A stretch of DNA of 64,000 nt from Linnemannia schmuckeri (GCA_029449235.1 JANATG010000001.1:1426001-1490000), one strand, 5' to 3'. Shown: positions 10,224 through 23,718, counted from the first letter of the stretch. Notes: generated from the letters alone by a model not told the origin. Numbers and translations are program-made.

Positions 10224-13200
10224 TTATGAAGAATACTGTGGAATGTGGTCGTTCATTGAAGGCGAAGAGTGCCGTTGTTGGTGCTGCTGTTGCTGTTGCT
10301 GCTGTTGCTGGAGTCGTTGGTGTTGCAACTGTGATGGTTGAGATAAGGCCAGAGACTGCTGCTGTGGGGGTTGCTGAGGGTGAGGGTGCTGAGGATGCTG
10401 AGGGTGGGAGACAGGAGAAGCGTGGTGAGGAGGATGCGGTGAGGACTGCTGTGGGGGCTGTGAAGGGTTAAAAGGAGCAGGATGGAATCCAGCAGGTCCG
10501 CTTGAAGAAGGAGGAGGGACAGGTCCAGATCCAGGAGGTCCCTGGCGCTGGTATCCGCTGCCTTGTGGCTGATGCTCTGGCCCACGTCGACCCCATTCAC
10601 GAGCATCTCCTGGACTGTACTCTGCCTTTCTCTTAGAAGGTACAAGGCCTCCGTGCATAATTGGTGGCGATGTGATCGAATCTATTAGGTTTGAAAACAA
10701 ACGCGAGTGTTAATATTGAGTACTCTAACATAAATCAACACAACAATATAGCGAAAACGAGAGCACATATAAAAGAGTTCTTACCTCTGGGAGTGCTGAC
10801 TTCAGACAACTGCTCAATACGGTCACGCATCCAAGCGATGGTATGCTCCTGCGAGATCTGAACATTCTGAAGCTCCTGCGCAAACTGTCTCAAAGACAGG
10901 TATGCGTCCTCAACATAGAACAACCGGCTCTCCAGCTGTTTCACGGTCCGTGGGACTAGATCTTGGGGGTTGGGGGGAAGAGTAGGGTCAATTCCATGGG
11001 CTCCAGGCAGCGAGTCACCGCCATGAGCATGATCCAGAGACGCCAAATGCTTCTGGGATGCAGAAGGCGAAGGGATGGGCAGGGTGGGTCGGGCGGTAGC
11101 ACCTGGCTGTGATGGTGAAAGCCGACGGTTGGGATCCTCCTTTTCCAAAGGTCCTCCAACAGGTGCACCTGGACCCCCAACAAACGACTGGTTACGCCGG
11201 TGCTGTTCTGCGTGTGGGTGATGAATGTGGGATGGTGAGTGATGCTCAGGACCGCCACTTGGGTGACCTTGAGCATGCTCCATGGGCGAGAGTGGGTGCT
11301 TTGTCTGAGATCCTCGATGCATAGACGCACTCTCCTCACCCACTGGGTGCCCTCCTTCAAAACCTGCTGGAGGCGGTGGCAGCTTTTGTGCGTTCCCATC
11401 CGATCCTTGGTGTCGGTGAGAAGGATGTGAGTGCGAGCCAAATGATTCCCTGGGTCCATGTGGCTGTGACTGAGGCGGTGAACGAGATTGCTCGTGTTGG
11501 CTGAATGGATGGGGTTGGCGCGAAACCTCTGCTCGTCGAGGATCGAGTCCTGGGGCACTCTGGCTGCGGAAGTGGCCTCCGCTCATCAAAGGTCCTTGCT
11601 TAGGGTCATGGCCGTGATCAGGAAATCCTCCTTCTCGGTTCGGACTATGACCGTGTCCCTGATTCTCTGGTCTTCCATGACCTCCGACAGGATGAGGTGG
11701 TGGACCTTGGCCTGGGTGATGGTGTCCATGGCCGGGTCCATGGACAGGGTTGTATCCATGAGACGGCCCTTGAGACTTGGGCCCGTAAGGGTGGTCAGGT
11801 GAGTAAGGGCCCTGGGAGCCAGGGCCGGCATAAGAGTGCTGTCGTTGATGAGGATTGGCATAAGAGTGTTGTTGGTGAGGGGGGCCAGAATAGTGCTGAT
11901 GGTGTGGTGAGTGTCCTGGGTCCCGTCTTGCGTGTTGCGGGTGAGAAGCCATATGCTTCATTCCCTATTGGGTGGCAAATGCGTATCATTTAGAAAAAGG
12001 AGGGTCAGTTGGAGATGCTCATTTTCTTTGAACAAACTCGGGAGTACTATTGTTACAAGTAGCTAAAAATACAGCGAAACAATGCATTACCGGGTGATCT
12101 TTGTCGTCGCGAGGCTGCATTGCTTCACTCGGATGACCAGGTGGGCCTTGTCTGAAGTCCCCCATATGTCTGGGTCCAGGTGGTCTCTGATCAAGGTGTG
12201 GCTGGCGGTGTGGATGACCCATGGGTCCAGGGTATGGAAAGTGTCCAGGACCCTGAGGTCCACCATGCATATGATGACCGTGGCGACTGGGATCCTGAGG
12301 GTGGTTTGAGCTCTGGGATCGATTATGGCCGCCCAAACCATTGAAGGGTCGGGTCTGGTAGTCCTGCTGGATGTAAGGTCCCTTCTCATCAAACATCACT
12401 CGGGAGAATGTAGGCGCGATATTGATAGAGCGAGCCGACTTGCGTTTGATGTTACTTCGAAGGTGGGGACGATCCCGTTGGAAGTCAGGATGATAGAACT
12501 GCCAACGCTGACTCTCCGGGTTTCTCCTGTTCATTGTGGATTCCTCTATTAGATGAGCAAATAATAACAACGGACATTGGACTTGTTAGTATTGCGTTTC
12601 AGTTCTGCCTCCTTGAAAAAAAATGTACCCATGGAATGAGTATTGATTGGCCTGAACAAATGAACTGCATGTACCTCTGTCGTAGCGATAGACTAAAAAC
12701 ATAGTAGAAACAAAAAAAGAGAGAAAAAAAAGTCGCCGAAAGTATGGCGGTTAGTATCAAGGAAGAAAACAATGAGATCAGAGAACCATCCATAGAGAGC
12801 TATTCGAACAAAGAAAGAAGCGTTCTTACTCTTGTGGAAACCGTACACTAATCGAGGCAGAGACAAGTAAGGGATTGTAGTTGTATTTTCGTTAGTTTAC
12901 AACCCATTAAAAGTAACAATCCGTTAGAACTTATGCATCCTGACATAGCACTCACTATTCAGCTGGCGGACAAAACTTTGCCAGTTGTTATGCTTGAAGA
13001 ATTTTGGGAGGATAGAATTGGACAGTTCAATGCAGTTGAAGACATAAAACATATCGCCCTCCTTGGCCCACGAGATAAGGTGCTGTATGGACGGGTCCTC
13101 AACCATCCTAAAGTAATGAACAAACAAGAAAAGAAGCAATCATCCGAACCATCTATTAGATAATAAGACAAAAACAAAAAATAGTAAAGAAAAAAAGTAC

Positions 13201-14010
13201 TGCTTCGTTCGAGCATAGCCGACGAAATGAGTAATTAACTTACTTGTAAAGTTTGTCGATAAACATACTCCTGACTTTGACCAAACTGGGGGATCCATAC
13301 ATAGAGACAACGAGATTATCAGAGCCATCGTCATTTTTGGAAGAGTTGGTGTCCATGGACTCTGACCCCTCCTCGTTGTTTCCATCCTCAGCGTCTTCAC
13401 CAGATCCATCCTCGTCCTGCTCCTCTTCGCTCATCATCTCATTCATATTCTCGTCCCTGTATCGATGCGACTCGTTGCAGTTACCACCTTCACTGTCACT
13501 TCCTCCAGTCTGACGTTGTGGGGAGCGGTCATCCTGAGGCGATGCGGAAGAATTGCGTCGACCGGAAAGATCGTGCTCACTCTGTCCTGAACGATCCTGA
13601 TGGCTCCTACCCATTAAACGAGCGCCTTGGTTGGGAAAGGACGACCTGGATGTCTCTCCATAGTTATCTTGGGGACCTGAAGTGTTGTCGGGGGAACTGC
13701 TTCGGATATCACGCTCATCGTATTGAACAGTTGATCGAAGAAGACGACCTGACCGACTCCGCCGCAAGGCCTGAGAGTTGGTGTGAGAATCTTGGTCGGG
13801 TTCTTTCAAAGAGAGGCGGTGGTCCTGAGGATGGCTCTTGGTTTCACCTCCAGGGCCATGGTCATGGCCTTGTTGGACCTGACCCTCAGGGTCTTCGGAT
13901 AGTTTGACGGCCAGGGTGGAAGGTTCTGGGGCGGCGGCTGCCACTGAGGTTGAGGATGAATAGGTATCTGCGAAGTTACTGTCGCCTTTGTTGCTTGAGC
14001 TACTATCCAT
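10224..14010 (-). CDS. HSF-type DNA-binding domain transcription factor
   Basis: Six exons on the minus strand: 13244..14010, 12956..13107, 12830..12847, 12091..12545, 10785..11964, 10224..10681; 1009 aa with every phase closing. The heat-shock-factor DNA-binding domain spans about residues 245-350: FIDKLYKMVEDPSIQHLISW, then LPKFFKHNNWQSFVRQLN, MYGFHK, WQFYHPDFQRDRPHLRSNIKRK. MYGFHK (307-312) comes from an 18-nt micro-exon. The wording resembles fungal Sfl1/Mga1-type factors as much as HSF1 itself, so no symbol is given. The N-terminal 240 residues are acidic and S/D-rich. About 450 residues of P/H/G/Q-rich sequence separate the DNA-binding domain from a short heptad-like segment (about 805-857, VKQLESRLFYVEDAYLSLRQ) that could oligomerise. 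The tail is poly-Q. An acceptor-like CTACAG just before the start suggests a spliced 5' leader. About 20 kb of gene-free DNA lies upstream. Confidence -1.
12830..12847 (-). other. 18-nt micro-exon of the HSF-type gene
   Basis: Minus-strand exon with acceptor ATTAG before it and donor GTAAGA after it. It restores the canonical RQLN-MYGFHK reading: the previous exon ends AAT A, this exon supplies TG TAC GGT TTC CAC AAG A, and the next exon starts AG GAA TCC. Without it the signature helix-strand junction of the DNA-binding domain would be lost, although the frame would be kept. Confidence -1.
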
Positions 14011-14648
14011 AGCAAGTCCAAAGTGGAGTCCTTGTGTTTGGCTGACTGTAGATGATGGATGCAAATTAGAGACAAAAGGCAATAGGAAAAAACAATCGTT
14101 AAAAAAAACAAATGAAAAATTATGGTCAAAAAAAACAAAAATGTGAAAAAAAAAGCCATTGGACAAATACAAACAAATGCGATGCCACATTAGTTTGATC
14201 CGCCATCCTTTCTACAAAGAGTATCAATCCTACCTAACTGAATGGTGTAAAAATTACTGCGCGGGACTAAACATGCACGATCAACGAGATTAAAGGCAAG
14301 GAGAGATGCAAGAGGGAGGGAAAGGAAGGAGGAAGAGTGATTATATGGTTAGGCTTTGGGTTACTCAGACGGAACTCCAACCTACCCCCTGAGTTGTGTG
14401 TGTTCAGTTTCTGACTTTCAAGAACGTTGCCATCAATGGATCGCGGCGCAACGCCGAATCGGGGCAAGTCTATCGCAACAAGGGGACCAAAACCCAAAAG
14501 ATGACAAAAACTCTTGCAGCAAAAAAACAATCAACAGTGGTGGGATGCATGAAATAGCCGAAGAAAAAAAACAAAGGGTCCAGTAGTTTTAGACCGCAAC
14601 AAAAGAAAGGGAGGAAGAGGAGAAGGGCATCGAACAATGCGTGCTCTC

Positions 14649-14676
14649 AAAAAAAAAAAAAAAAAAAAAAAAAAAA
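14649..14676. repeat. Poly(A) run, 28 nt
   Basis: Uninterrupted A run on the + strand, about 640 bp upstream of the HSF-type start codon. Confidence -1.
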
Positions 14677-17157
14677 GTGAGGATGGGGCACGACCAGCAT
14701 CGTGTCCATTTTTTTACGATCGCGCTGGGACGATTGCGGGATGTGAGGGTGATTGATTGTGCGGGAAGCATAGAAAGGCGCAAAGTTTTTTTTCTGCCTT
14801 CACAACTGAGTTTGATTGTGCGACGTCGAGAAAGGATGCAAGGCTGCATGAAAGAGCTGGGAGGGAGGGAACAAGAGAGGGTGAAGGAGATTAAGGCGAA
14901 CCGGAACCACTAATGGACCATGTCAACAACAAAAGTGCGCGCTCAAAAACTGCCAGGGCCTGAAATTCAAGGCAATTGAGTCCATGGAGGCGTAAATGCG
15001 CGTGAAGGAGTAGAGTGAAGTTAACACAAGGATGGTTCTGCAAACAGAAAACCAAGTGCGGAAGAATCTTGAGAGCAGAGACATTGAGGGGATGTTGTTG
15101 ATCTGGCCGAGGAAAAATTCAGGGTAATGTTTGTTGATTGTGGGGGAGGACGAATTGCCGAAGTACAAGGTTATGGACCGTGGCCTGAGGGGTCCAGATC
15201 TCAGGTATCTCTCACACTTTCTCATTGTTCTTTGCTCTTTCTTTTCTTTTTTCTCCTCTTGTCGTTTGTTGTTGCCTTAAGGATGAGCGGGGTGAGACGT
15301 GCATGATGAACAACAAACACGGCCAACCACCATCTGCACGACAAAAACAAATAGAAACAACCCAAAATAATCAGAAGACATTAACTCGCAGATTCGGTGA
15401 AAGGAACAATCGAAAAGGAAGGAGAAAGAATAAAGGGATAAGGGGACGGAGAAAGAAAGGAGGAAAGGGACGCGATAGTACATAAAATGAGGGACGCTGT
15501 AAGCCATCAATTGAAGGGTGAGAGGGAGTATGTGTGAATATGAGGGTGGATGGCGTGTGTTTGCGGGTGTAGGAGGAAAGAGTAAGAAAGGAATGAATGC
15601 GGACCGGAAGTGGGACAAAGACATAATAGAGCATGCTTCACTTACCCTTTGAAGTGTTTAGCCGATCGAGATGGTTTTTTGAAGAGAAAAACAAAGGGCC
15701 AAATGAAAGAAGGAGACAAGATACGTCTAAGGAGTGAACGAATGAATGGAATCATAGTTTGAATGAGTGAGTGAGTAGGGTAGGCCAAGAAGACGACCTC
15801 AAAGAGGATGTGAATAAATAGGAGAGTAATAAACAGAAAGGAAACGGCGGAATAAAGGGATGATTGGATGGAGTGAGAGACCCCTCTTTTTCAGTCGCCT
15901 TGGATCGAGGGCAATTGTTTCCAGAAGAACGGAGAAATGCTCAACAAGTGGAGAAGCGAAGCTTTTCCATCAAGGAAAGGTAGTAATATTTGCAGTACAA
16001 TAGCCCATTACGAATGGTCAGGGGAGGAGAGATGAGGGGATGAGGCGACGAAGCAACGAAGAGGTACGAGTTGCTTTTTCTATCTGTCGACAGTGAGAGC
16101 ATGAGTGTTCTGCCATGACTTAGTAGGGCATCTGCACTTGCATGCTGGATCATGTCTGTAAGCAAGCCTATTGTTCTTTTTTTGTCTTTCTTTTCTTCGA
16201 ATGTTTTGCGTTTGTTGACATTGTGGATATTGATGCTTTTGTTGACGCCGTTGCATGTATAGATTGAGGGGAGCGAGCGACAAAAGGGGTGGATGGCGCG
16301 AGTTGCGAGAGATGACAGCATTGGAATAGGAGCGCAGGAAAGGGAATAAGTGGGAAAGTGAGGTACTTTGCGAAACAGAATACAACAACAATAAACAATA
16401 GAGCAAAAAAAGGGCGGGAGTGAATTATGGCCTGAAGGGTGGAAAGTGGAAGGGCGAGTATGGATGGATGTGGATGAATGTGGACAATAATGGCGATGTG
16501 TGGTGTTCTAATTGAAATTGTACCTGAGAGAAAGGGATGGGTTCTTGATGATGATAATGAGAGAGATGATGCTGGGTTGTTTGCAGTTCGTTGTTACTTG
16601 TATCCCAATGAAAAGGCGAAGGAGAAAGGAGGAGGAAGAGGGAGGAGGAAAAAAAAGAGGTCCAGAAGGGGGGAAAGAAGGAACGAGTAGGAAAGAAAAA
16701 TAAAGAGATCTGCAAGTGACGACTGCGTGTTAAACTATTCGCGAGATGGAGGGAGACGACAGACCGGGAAGAAGAGGAGGAAAAGAGAATGGAGGATGGA
16801 GCGTCAGTTAGTGTATTGTTGTTTGTGTGCGTATGTGTGTGATTGATGGGTGGATGGTTGGTTGGTTGTTAGTTTATAACAATTGTACATGCTTGCAAAC
16901 AAAATGCTGCTTGAATGAACAGCATGCCTACAAACAAGCAAACAAAAACAAACAAACGCAAACAAGCAAGCAAGAAGAAAGGGAAATAAAGAACACAAGT
17001 CTAGGCGGACAGACTTGCTGTTGAAGGGTGGACTGAGAGCAAAGTGTGAAAAAAAAAAAAAAGGGAAGGGCCATAAGAAAAGGAAGAAGGAAGGTATTGG
17101 ATAGATGGGATTGGATAGATGGTGTGGTGACACAGAAACAGGGTAGGTGTGTAAGCC

Positions 17158-17182
17158 AAAAAAAAAAAAAAAAAAAAAAAAA
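17158..17182. repeat. Poly(A) run, 25 nt
   Basis: Uninterrupted A run on the + strand inside the gene-free region. Confidence -1.
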
Positions 17183-18349
17183 TGTACTATACACCGAGGC
17201 AATGAATGTGGATGTAGTAAGTACCCTCAATGCTCAATGCAATGCTTGATTGATAATGCTAATGATGACAATGAGGACGAGAAGGAGAGGAAGAGGGAAA
17301 TAAAAGAGTGAGATGAGAGGATGTGGGTAAAGGTGAGAGAAGGAGGGAGAGAAGCGAAGAAAGTAAGGGAAAGAAAAGAAGAAAAAGTAGAAAAAAGAGA
17401 GGGAAAAAGAAAAAAGAAAATGTATATATACAGGGGGAATGGATTATCAGAAGAAAGAGAATAAAATAGATTGATTGATTGAGGCTGTTTGTTATATGAA
17501 GTGGGTCAATGGTTGCAAGAAGCAATGGTTAACTGAATGGATGTGAATATATGTACATATATATAGGCAATACAATGGAACGAAAGTGAGCAAAAAAGAA
17601 TGAACAAAAAGGCCAAAACAGAAAAGGCCTCCCTTCAGTTCCCTGTTTGCTTGCTTGCTTCTTCCACTTCGTCTTCTTCTCTCCTCTTGTTCTTTTTCTT
17701 CCCCTCCGTTCTCTTCCCCTATGTCAATCAACCTTGTCAGCAAGACTGCAGCGTGTGAGAGCACAGGACGACCCACTGTCTGTGTTTGTGTGTTTGTGGT
17801 GTGTAGGTCAGTGAGGGGACTAAAGTAAAAAAAAGAGCGACCGATGGTGGTTGTTTGCATATGCCCATTGAAAAGAAAAGAAATAGAAATAATAAAAAAA
17901 GCCCGCCAAAAAAATGAATAGAATGGCATTGTAATTCATTCAAATAGTAAAGAATAACAACGCAGCCAATGTTCGTATGTCCAATAAGCAAACCTATACA
18001 ACCACGCATCGCTCTCTTTCTCTTTTCTCTCTAACTATCGGCACTCTCTCTCGCTCTCTCCCATCATTTTCTTCTCTGCAAAAAAGGGGCAGTTAGAGGC
18101 AAAGAAAAAAAAAAGGCGAAGGGAACAATCAAACGTCCATGTTGCTGAACAATAAAAAAAAAGAAAAAACGATGAGCTGCCTGAGAAAAGACGGGAGATT
18201 AGGCGTTGCTTCCTCCGGATTCCGTCGAGGAAAGGAGGCAGGATAAGAAAAAAAACAACGAACTTCGATGTCGTAGATGGACAGGAGACAGACAGAAGGA
18301 CGGATTGATGCAATTCTGTCCCTCTGCGATTCAGTCATCCAACCAGTCA

Positions 18350-18403
18350 TTCAGTCAGTCAGTCAGTCAGCCAGTCAGCCAGCCAGTCAGCCAGGCATCC
18401 CAC
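18350..18403. repeat. Imperfect AGTC/AGCC tetranucleotide repeat
   Basis: CAGT and CAGC units alternate over about 50 bp. It has no coding context. Confidence -1.
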
Positions 18404-19276
18404 AGTCAAAGATGGCAGAAAAGAAAAGAAAAGAAAAAGACAAATGGACAGACAGACCGCAAGAGAAAAAAAAAGGGCAGTAGTCGGATGCATGTAAAAG
18501 GACACTTTATCCTCATCTTTCCTCTTTTCCTTTCTCCTAGCCCCTTCCTTTCCTATTCCTTTCTGTCTCCTACTTCATGCATATTCAACCCCCCTATCAC
18601 CTAGCCATTTCCTAGTAAGACTCTCAACACTGGTTATCTTCTTTTTGTACGTACGTGTCTTCATTTCATCTGGTCTATTTTACTTTTTTGTTTTCTTCAA
18701 TCAGGCACCGCATGCTCAGGAAAACAGTAGACGAATATCTTAGAACATCCAAATTATTGAGCAGAACAATGAGCAATAAGAACATGAAAAAAAAAAAATG
18801 ATGATGAGGAGAGAAAAAAGAAGAAAAAAAAGTAGGAGAGAGAGAGAAAGTCGAAAAGAGGGTAGAGGCGTATTGAGATAATGGTTAACGGATTGAAGCA
18901 GTAAAAAAGAACACGAGTGAAAGAGGGCCAGGAAAAGAAAGGCATGCTTACACGTCAATGAACAAGCCAATAGTACCTGAATATGCTCAAGCAGCAGTCT
19001 TGAAGACGAGAAGGAAGCAGAAGAAGAAGAAGACGAAAAAGGAACAAAGAAGAAAGAAAGAAAAGACGATACAGTGGCGAATGCTCGTCGCAAGTGTGCA
19101 TGGATGCTTTCATGTACATGTATATGTATGCATGTGCGATGTGTGATGTGCGATAAAGGAAGGAGTAAAAAAAGAAGGAAGGCAAGGAAAAGAAAGAGAA
19201 AGGAAAAGGAACGCAAAGGTAAAGGAATGATTGCTTGAATGGACACCACCCCTTGAATAATGATTGTGCTTTTTTT

Positions 19277-19280
<4 letters not shown>

Positions 19281-19309
<29 letters not shown>
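19281..19309. repeat. Poly(A) run, 29 nt, preceded by a T run
   Basis: Eight T, then C, T, T, then 29 A. The adjoining T and A runs could form a short fold-back or a rigid, nucleosome-excluding element. Confidence -1.
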
Positions 19310-19313
<4 letters not shown>

Positions 19314-20075
19314 ACGTAAAAAACGTAAGAAAAGGACGTAGCCAATTGCCCTGCAAATGGAAGCACTGCAAGCAATGCCACATCAATTATATAAATTAAG
19401 CTCTTTTTGTAATTGACTGATGGATTCATATATGAACGACATGAAACAGTCCGCTCTCGCTCAGAGTTCGTTGTCCAGAACCACCACTTCTCTTTCTTTG
19501 CTTCTCTCATTTCTATAACAAATAATGCACATACACACGTAGATCTGCCTATTTAACCTCTCTTAGAACCACCTATTTGGATGATTTTCAATACTGCTGT
19601 CATGTTCCTTGTATGTTTGCAACCCCTGCGCCATAACAACCACCACTGCTAATGTGAAACAGATAACTGAATATATACGTGTAAAGGGCAGTATGTTTAA
19701 GAGGATGTAGGACGAAGGAAAGGGAATGAACAGACCAGCTTTGGTCGACATGAGATTGGAATGAGGTGAAAAAGGGTGTCGAGCCACATAACCCATAGAA
19801 AAGGGTATGAAACAATGAAGTCTGCGCACGAGGGCTGTCTTTCCCTTTTAAGACACCCTGGATTAAGATCAATAAAGCAGAATGCTGCGTGGTATTGTTC
19901 CTGGACGAAAAAAAAAGTGTGCATCTCCTGGCAAGAAAAGGATGTGTAGGAATAGCTCATTTTTCCTCTTTTTTTTTTGTTGTTCGCGATGAGGGAGGAA
20001 GGGATACATAATGGTGGCGTTACTTTCTTATAGTTGTTGGTTGTTTGTTATTTGTTGGTGTGGGCTAATGGTTCC

Positions 20076-20076
<1 letters not shown>

Positions 20077-20113
<37 letters not shown>
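20077..20113. repeat. Poly(A) run, 37 nt
   Basis: Uninterrupted A run on the + strand inside the gene-free region. Confidence -1.
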
Positions 20114-20118
<5 letters not shown>

Positions 20119-21700
20119 ATAAAATGTCATAGAAGCCTGTGCGGTGCAGGAGCTGTTTTGTCAGCCAAATGTTTTGTGTTATGCTTGGATGGATGTGATG
20201 TGGGGGGAGGAGGAAGGGATGTTTTTTTTTGGTTGGTTGGATGATAGTTTGGCTGTACACAAACGAGAGTATACGAGGAGGGAGACTGTAGTGGCACCAA
20301 GGTCCCTTTTTTCCCCTCTTATTTGATTTTGACTCGGAAGGGTTCAAAGCGGGAGTGGGGCAAACAAAGTAAAGAGAGTGTACCGCCGAGATAGGAATGA
20401 ACCATTTTGTAAGGAGGTACAGTACATCGATCAGTAGTTCGATATATAACGATATACCATACAAAAAAAGAAGAAAACTGATCGCCATGTACAAAAAAGA
20501 AAAAGAAGGAAAAAATTAAGGGTGAAGGAATGAATACATAACAGGGGGAGGCTAAAGGAGGAGCAGACATACGTTGTAATCGGTCAAAAAAAGTGTCAGG
20601 AGAGGGAGAGATCGAGGAGTGTCGTCGTTGTTGTTGTCGTCGTCGTCGTCGTCGGCAATGGTTTCGAAAGGCGGGAAAAAAATAAAATAAAAGAGGGAGA
20701 AGTATGGCAGGTGGTTTGTGAGTTGAGGATTAAGAGTTGAGGGTTGAGACAGGGAGAGGAGAGAGAGGGAGAATGTGATGTAGCTAAGGGTGGTATTGAG
20801 GATTGATGATGGTGATGAATGCGACTGTTGGCGACGAAAGAGTGGAATGAGGGACAGAGGAGAAGGAGGGAAGGGCACAGCGAGAAGATGAAGAAGGAGG
20901 AGAGGAAAAGAAAGGAAACGAATGGAGAGGGAAGGGGATGAGAAGGAGAAAGAGAGGGAGAAAAAGAAGGAAGGATATGTTGGGAGAAGAAATGAGACAA
21001 AGGAAGTGAGTGAATGGAAAAAGGAAAGGGAAAAGAAGAAGAGGAAGAAGAGAAAAGAGTTGAGAGAAGAAGACGGAAGAGAGAAAGAAAGAAAGAAAGA
21101 AAGAAAGAGGGAGAGAGAGAAAGAAGAAGACGAGAAAGAAGGAAAATGGGCCGACCTGAACGAATTGAGAAATAATAAGAACGATTCAAGGTGCTTATTC
21201 TAAATTCAATATCAATTGAATAAGCTCTTTTTCTGTTGTTGAAGTTCATTCAGTACATAAAAAAACGGCTCTTTCATCATCTTTTTCTTCTTTCTGGCTG
21301 CTTCTCTTGAATGTACTGTAGGTACTTATTATGACGGTACTCAATACAAGCACAGTCGGTGGATTGTTTTTGAGCTTCTTCGTTCATGTTCTTTGGATGG
21401 TGAACGAGCTTCTGCACCGTGTAATACATCTCATCTCCTTCTCCTTCTCTCCCCCTCTTTCCGCTCCCTCCTTATAGCCATGGTGAAATAGAACAGACAT
21501 AGCCATTGCACACCCACAGGCCCATCCTTCCGAAGAAAAAGAAGAAATGAAATCAACCGGACGCTATCGATGTCACAACCCGCCATTTTTACACACGAAA
21601 GCAATAACAAGCAAACAAGAAGAAACCGAACATCCCACCCAACCGTTGATGCTCTTTTTGCAATGCTAATGCTCTCACCATGTCTCTTCTCCTTGTTCAT

Positions 21701-21758
21701 ACTTACTTTACTTTACTTTACTTCACTTTACTTTATTTTACTTTACTTTACTTTACTT
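21701..21758. repeat. ACTTT pentanucleotide repeat
   Basis: About 11 slightly imperfect copies of the 5-bp unit ACTTT. It is non-coding. Confidence -1.
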
Positions 21759-21899
21759 CTTCTTTCATTGATTTTTATGACCCTTTATTATTTCAATGAA
21801 TTATTAGCGTGATTGTTGCACTGGCCGTTAACTATCAGGTCGCTTGTTTCTCATTGTTCAAACTATCTACTGCATACACTTCTTTGTCGTCGTCGTCGT

Positions 21900-21900
<1 letters not shown>

Positions 21901-21937
<37 letters not shown>
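21901..21937. repeat. Poly(A) run, 37 nt, after a GTC repeat
   Basis: Five GTC triplets run straight into 37 A on the + strand. This is the last long run with A on + before the runs switch to T on + from 26.1 kb. Confidence -1.
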
Positions 21938-21939
<2 letters not shown>

Positions 21940-23718
21940 CGTTTCAAACCCTCATTTCTCACAACGAGAGCCGTGCAACATGAACACAATGAGACACATG
22001 AAAAAAGGGCGGGACTAATGAAAGATGGTAAAGGGGGTTGTTACTAAAGAAGAGAGAGAGAGGAGAGATGGAGAGAGAGAAAAAGAACATTAGATTCTTT
22101 TTGGTCAATCTTCGATGGATCGACACATAGGGGACAAAAAAAGGGAGATCGCATGGCATTTGATATCTTTTCCTCATGGGTCGCAGAACAAATATGAGAC
22201 CCGATTGAATGGTGATTAATGAGAGGGCTACTGACTGCATTGCCTGATCGAGATGCAATGTGTACGCTGCCTGGTCTCGTCTGTCCTCTGTCCTATTCGA
22301 TGCAAAAAATGTCTCTTTATTCTCATGGTCTGCAGCTTTCTGATATTCTGTTTTATTATCTCCTTGTGAACCATCCTTTCCATGACTAACCGAGTAAAAA
22401 CTCAAGGGAACCTGTTATGATTCGACATAAAAAACAGTCTGCCAGTAGACTGATCACTTGCAAACATGACCGATCAATGAAAGAGCGTGGGATGATCAAA
22501 TGGACCAAGGGAAACAAGGCATGCTCAAGAGAGAGCTGACAGGAAGAAGATAAACAAGGGTGAGAAAGAGAGAACGACGATCGGCAGAATAGGCCAATGT
22601 GCCGAGTGGTGATGATATCGATAATACTGACAGATTGTGTTGCGATGCTGGTGAAAGAGGCGTGTATGTATGTGAGGCCATGTCCTTGCGATGTATCCCG
22701 TGTTGTTTCCTCTGCTGACATTCTTACATGCTGATTAACCTCCTTGCTTTTGTTGTTGTTGTTGTTGTTGCTGATGCTGTTGGGGGAAGGTTGTATTACT
22801 GTCCGTCTGTTCGTTTTGCCAGGGGTTCTTTTTTTTTTTTTCCTTCGTCTTTCGTATGCTTCTTTCATGCAATAATTCTTGCACATAAGGAACACATTCT
22901 TGGATTGTTTTCTTGAGGACAAAGTGAGAAGAAAGAGGAGCGAGAAGAGAGAAAAGGAAGGAGAAGTGACAAAACACAGAGACTCAGGAGCAACAAACAT
23001 AAAGGGCAAGGGTGGAGAAAAAGAGTGGCATACATAGAGAAATACACAAAGGCATATAGAGCTGGGAAAGAGGGGAAGGAAAAGGGAAAGGGATGGGAAA
23101 GGAGGATGATCGGTGTCACCCTGTTTCCCCTCCTCCTGCCCTCTGCTTCTTTGTCTTCCTGGGCTTCCACCAATTCGTGAGGGCGGGTTTTCCCATTGAT
23201 TCTCAGATGGTTCGTGTCTTGTCTCATCAACAGGGGTGAAAAAAAAGAGGGATGAGAAAGATGTGGAATGGTGCAACCATCGCTGACAACCGTGCCCATT
23301 GACTCTGATTAGCTTTTTTCCTCTTCTTATTCTTCTCGCTCATTCCCTCTACTTCTCGCATTCCCTCAATCTTCGCCTTGCACCACTTGGTCTCTATCGT
23401 ATCATGTATTCTCTTGCCAAACAAAACACATCCAACCCAACTTAATCCTACTCCCAACCCAACCCTTCATTCATTGATAGCAAAAGCTGCTCCTTTGGTG
23501 GGCCTTGTTGTTTTTGTGTTGATTAAACATATCTCAGGATTGATAAAGCAAACGCTCCAAGAACAAAACATACAAACGGACAATGGAGATCCAAGCGTGC
23601 CTCTCAGTAATGCAGTTTTAGCTGGGGTCTTCCTACTCCTCATCTTTCTGTTGCCTTTCTCTTTTTCTGTTTGGCGTCGTTAAACAACAACTCCAACAAG
23701 AACCCAACAGGAGCCAAA

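Noticed and set aside
18740..19510. 256-codon minus-strand frame with many hydrophobic residues
   Set aside because: It is the translation of CT-rich DNA and reads through a 29-nt homopolymer. There are no motifs and no splice context.
20596..21249. 217-codon minus-strand frame rich in S, F and L
   Set aside because: It mirrors a GA-rich block on the plus strand, including GAAA microsatellite units. This is not protein-like.
22386..23276. 296-codon minus-strand frame in the desert
   Set aside because: S/L/F-rich translation of pyrimidine-rich DNA with no recognisable domain; the longest open frame in a low-complexity region is expected to be about this size.
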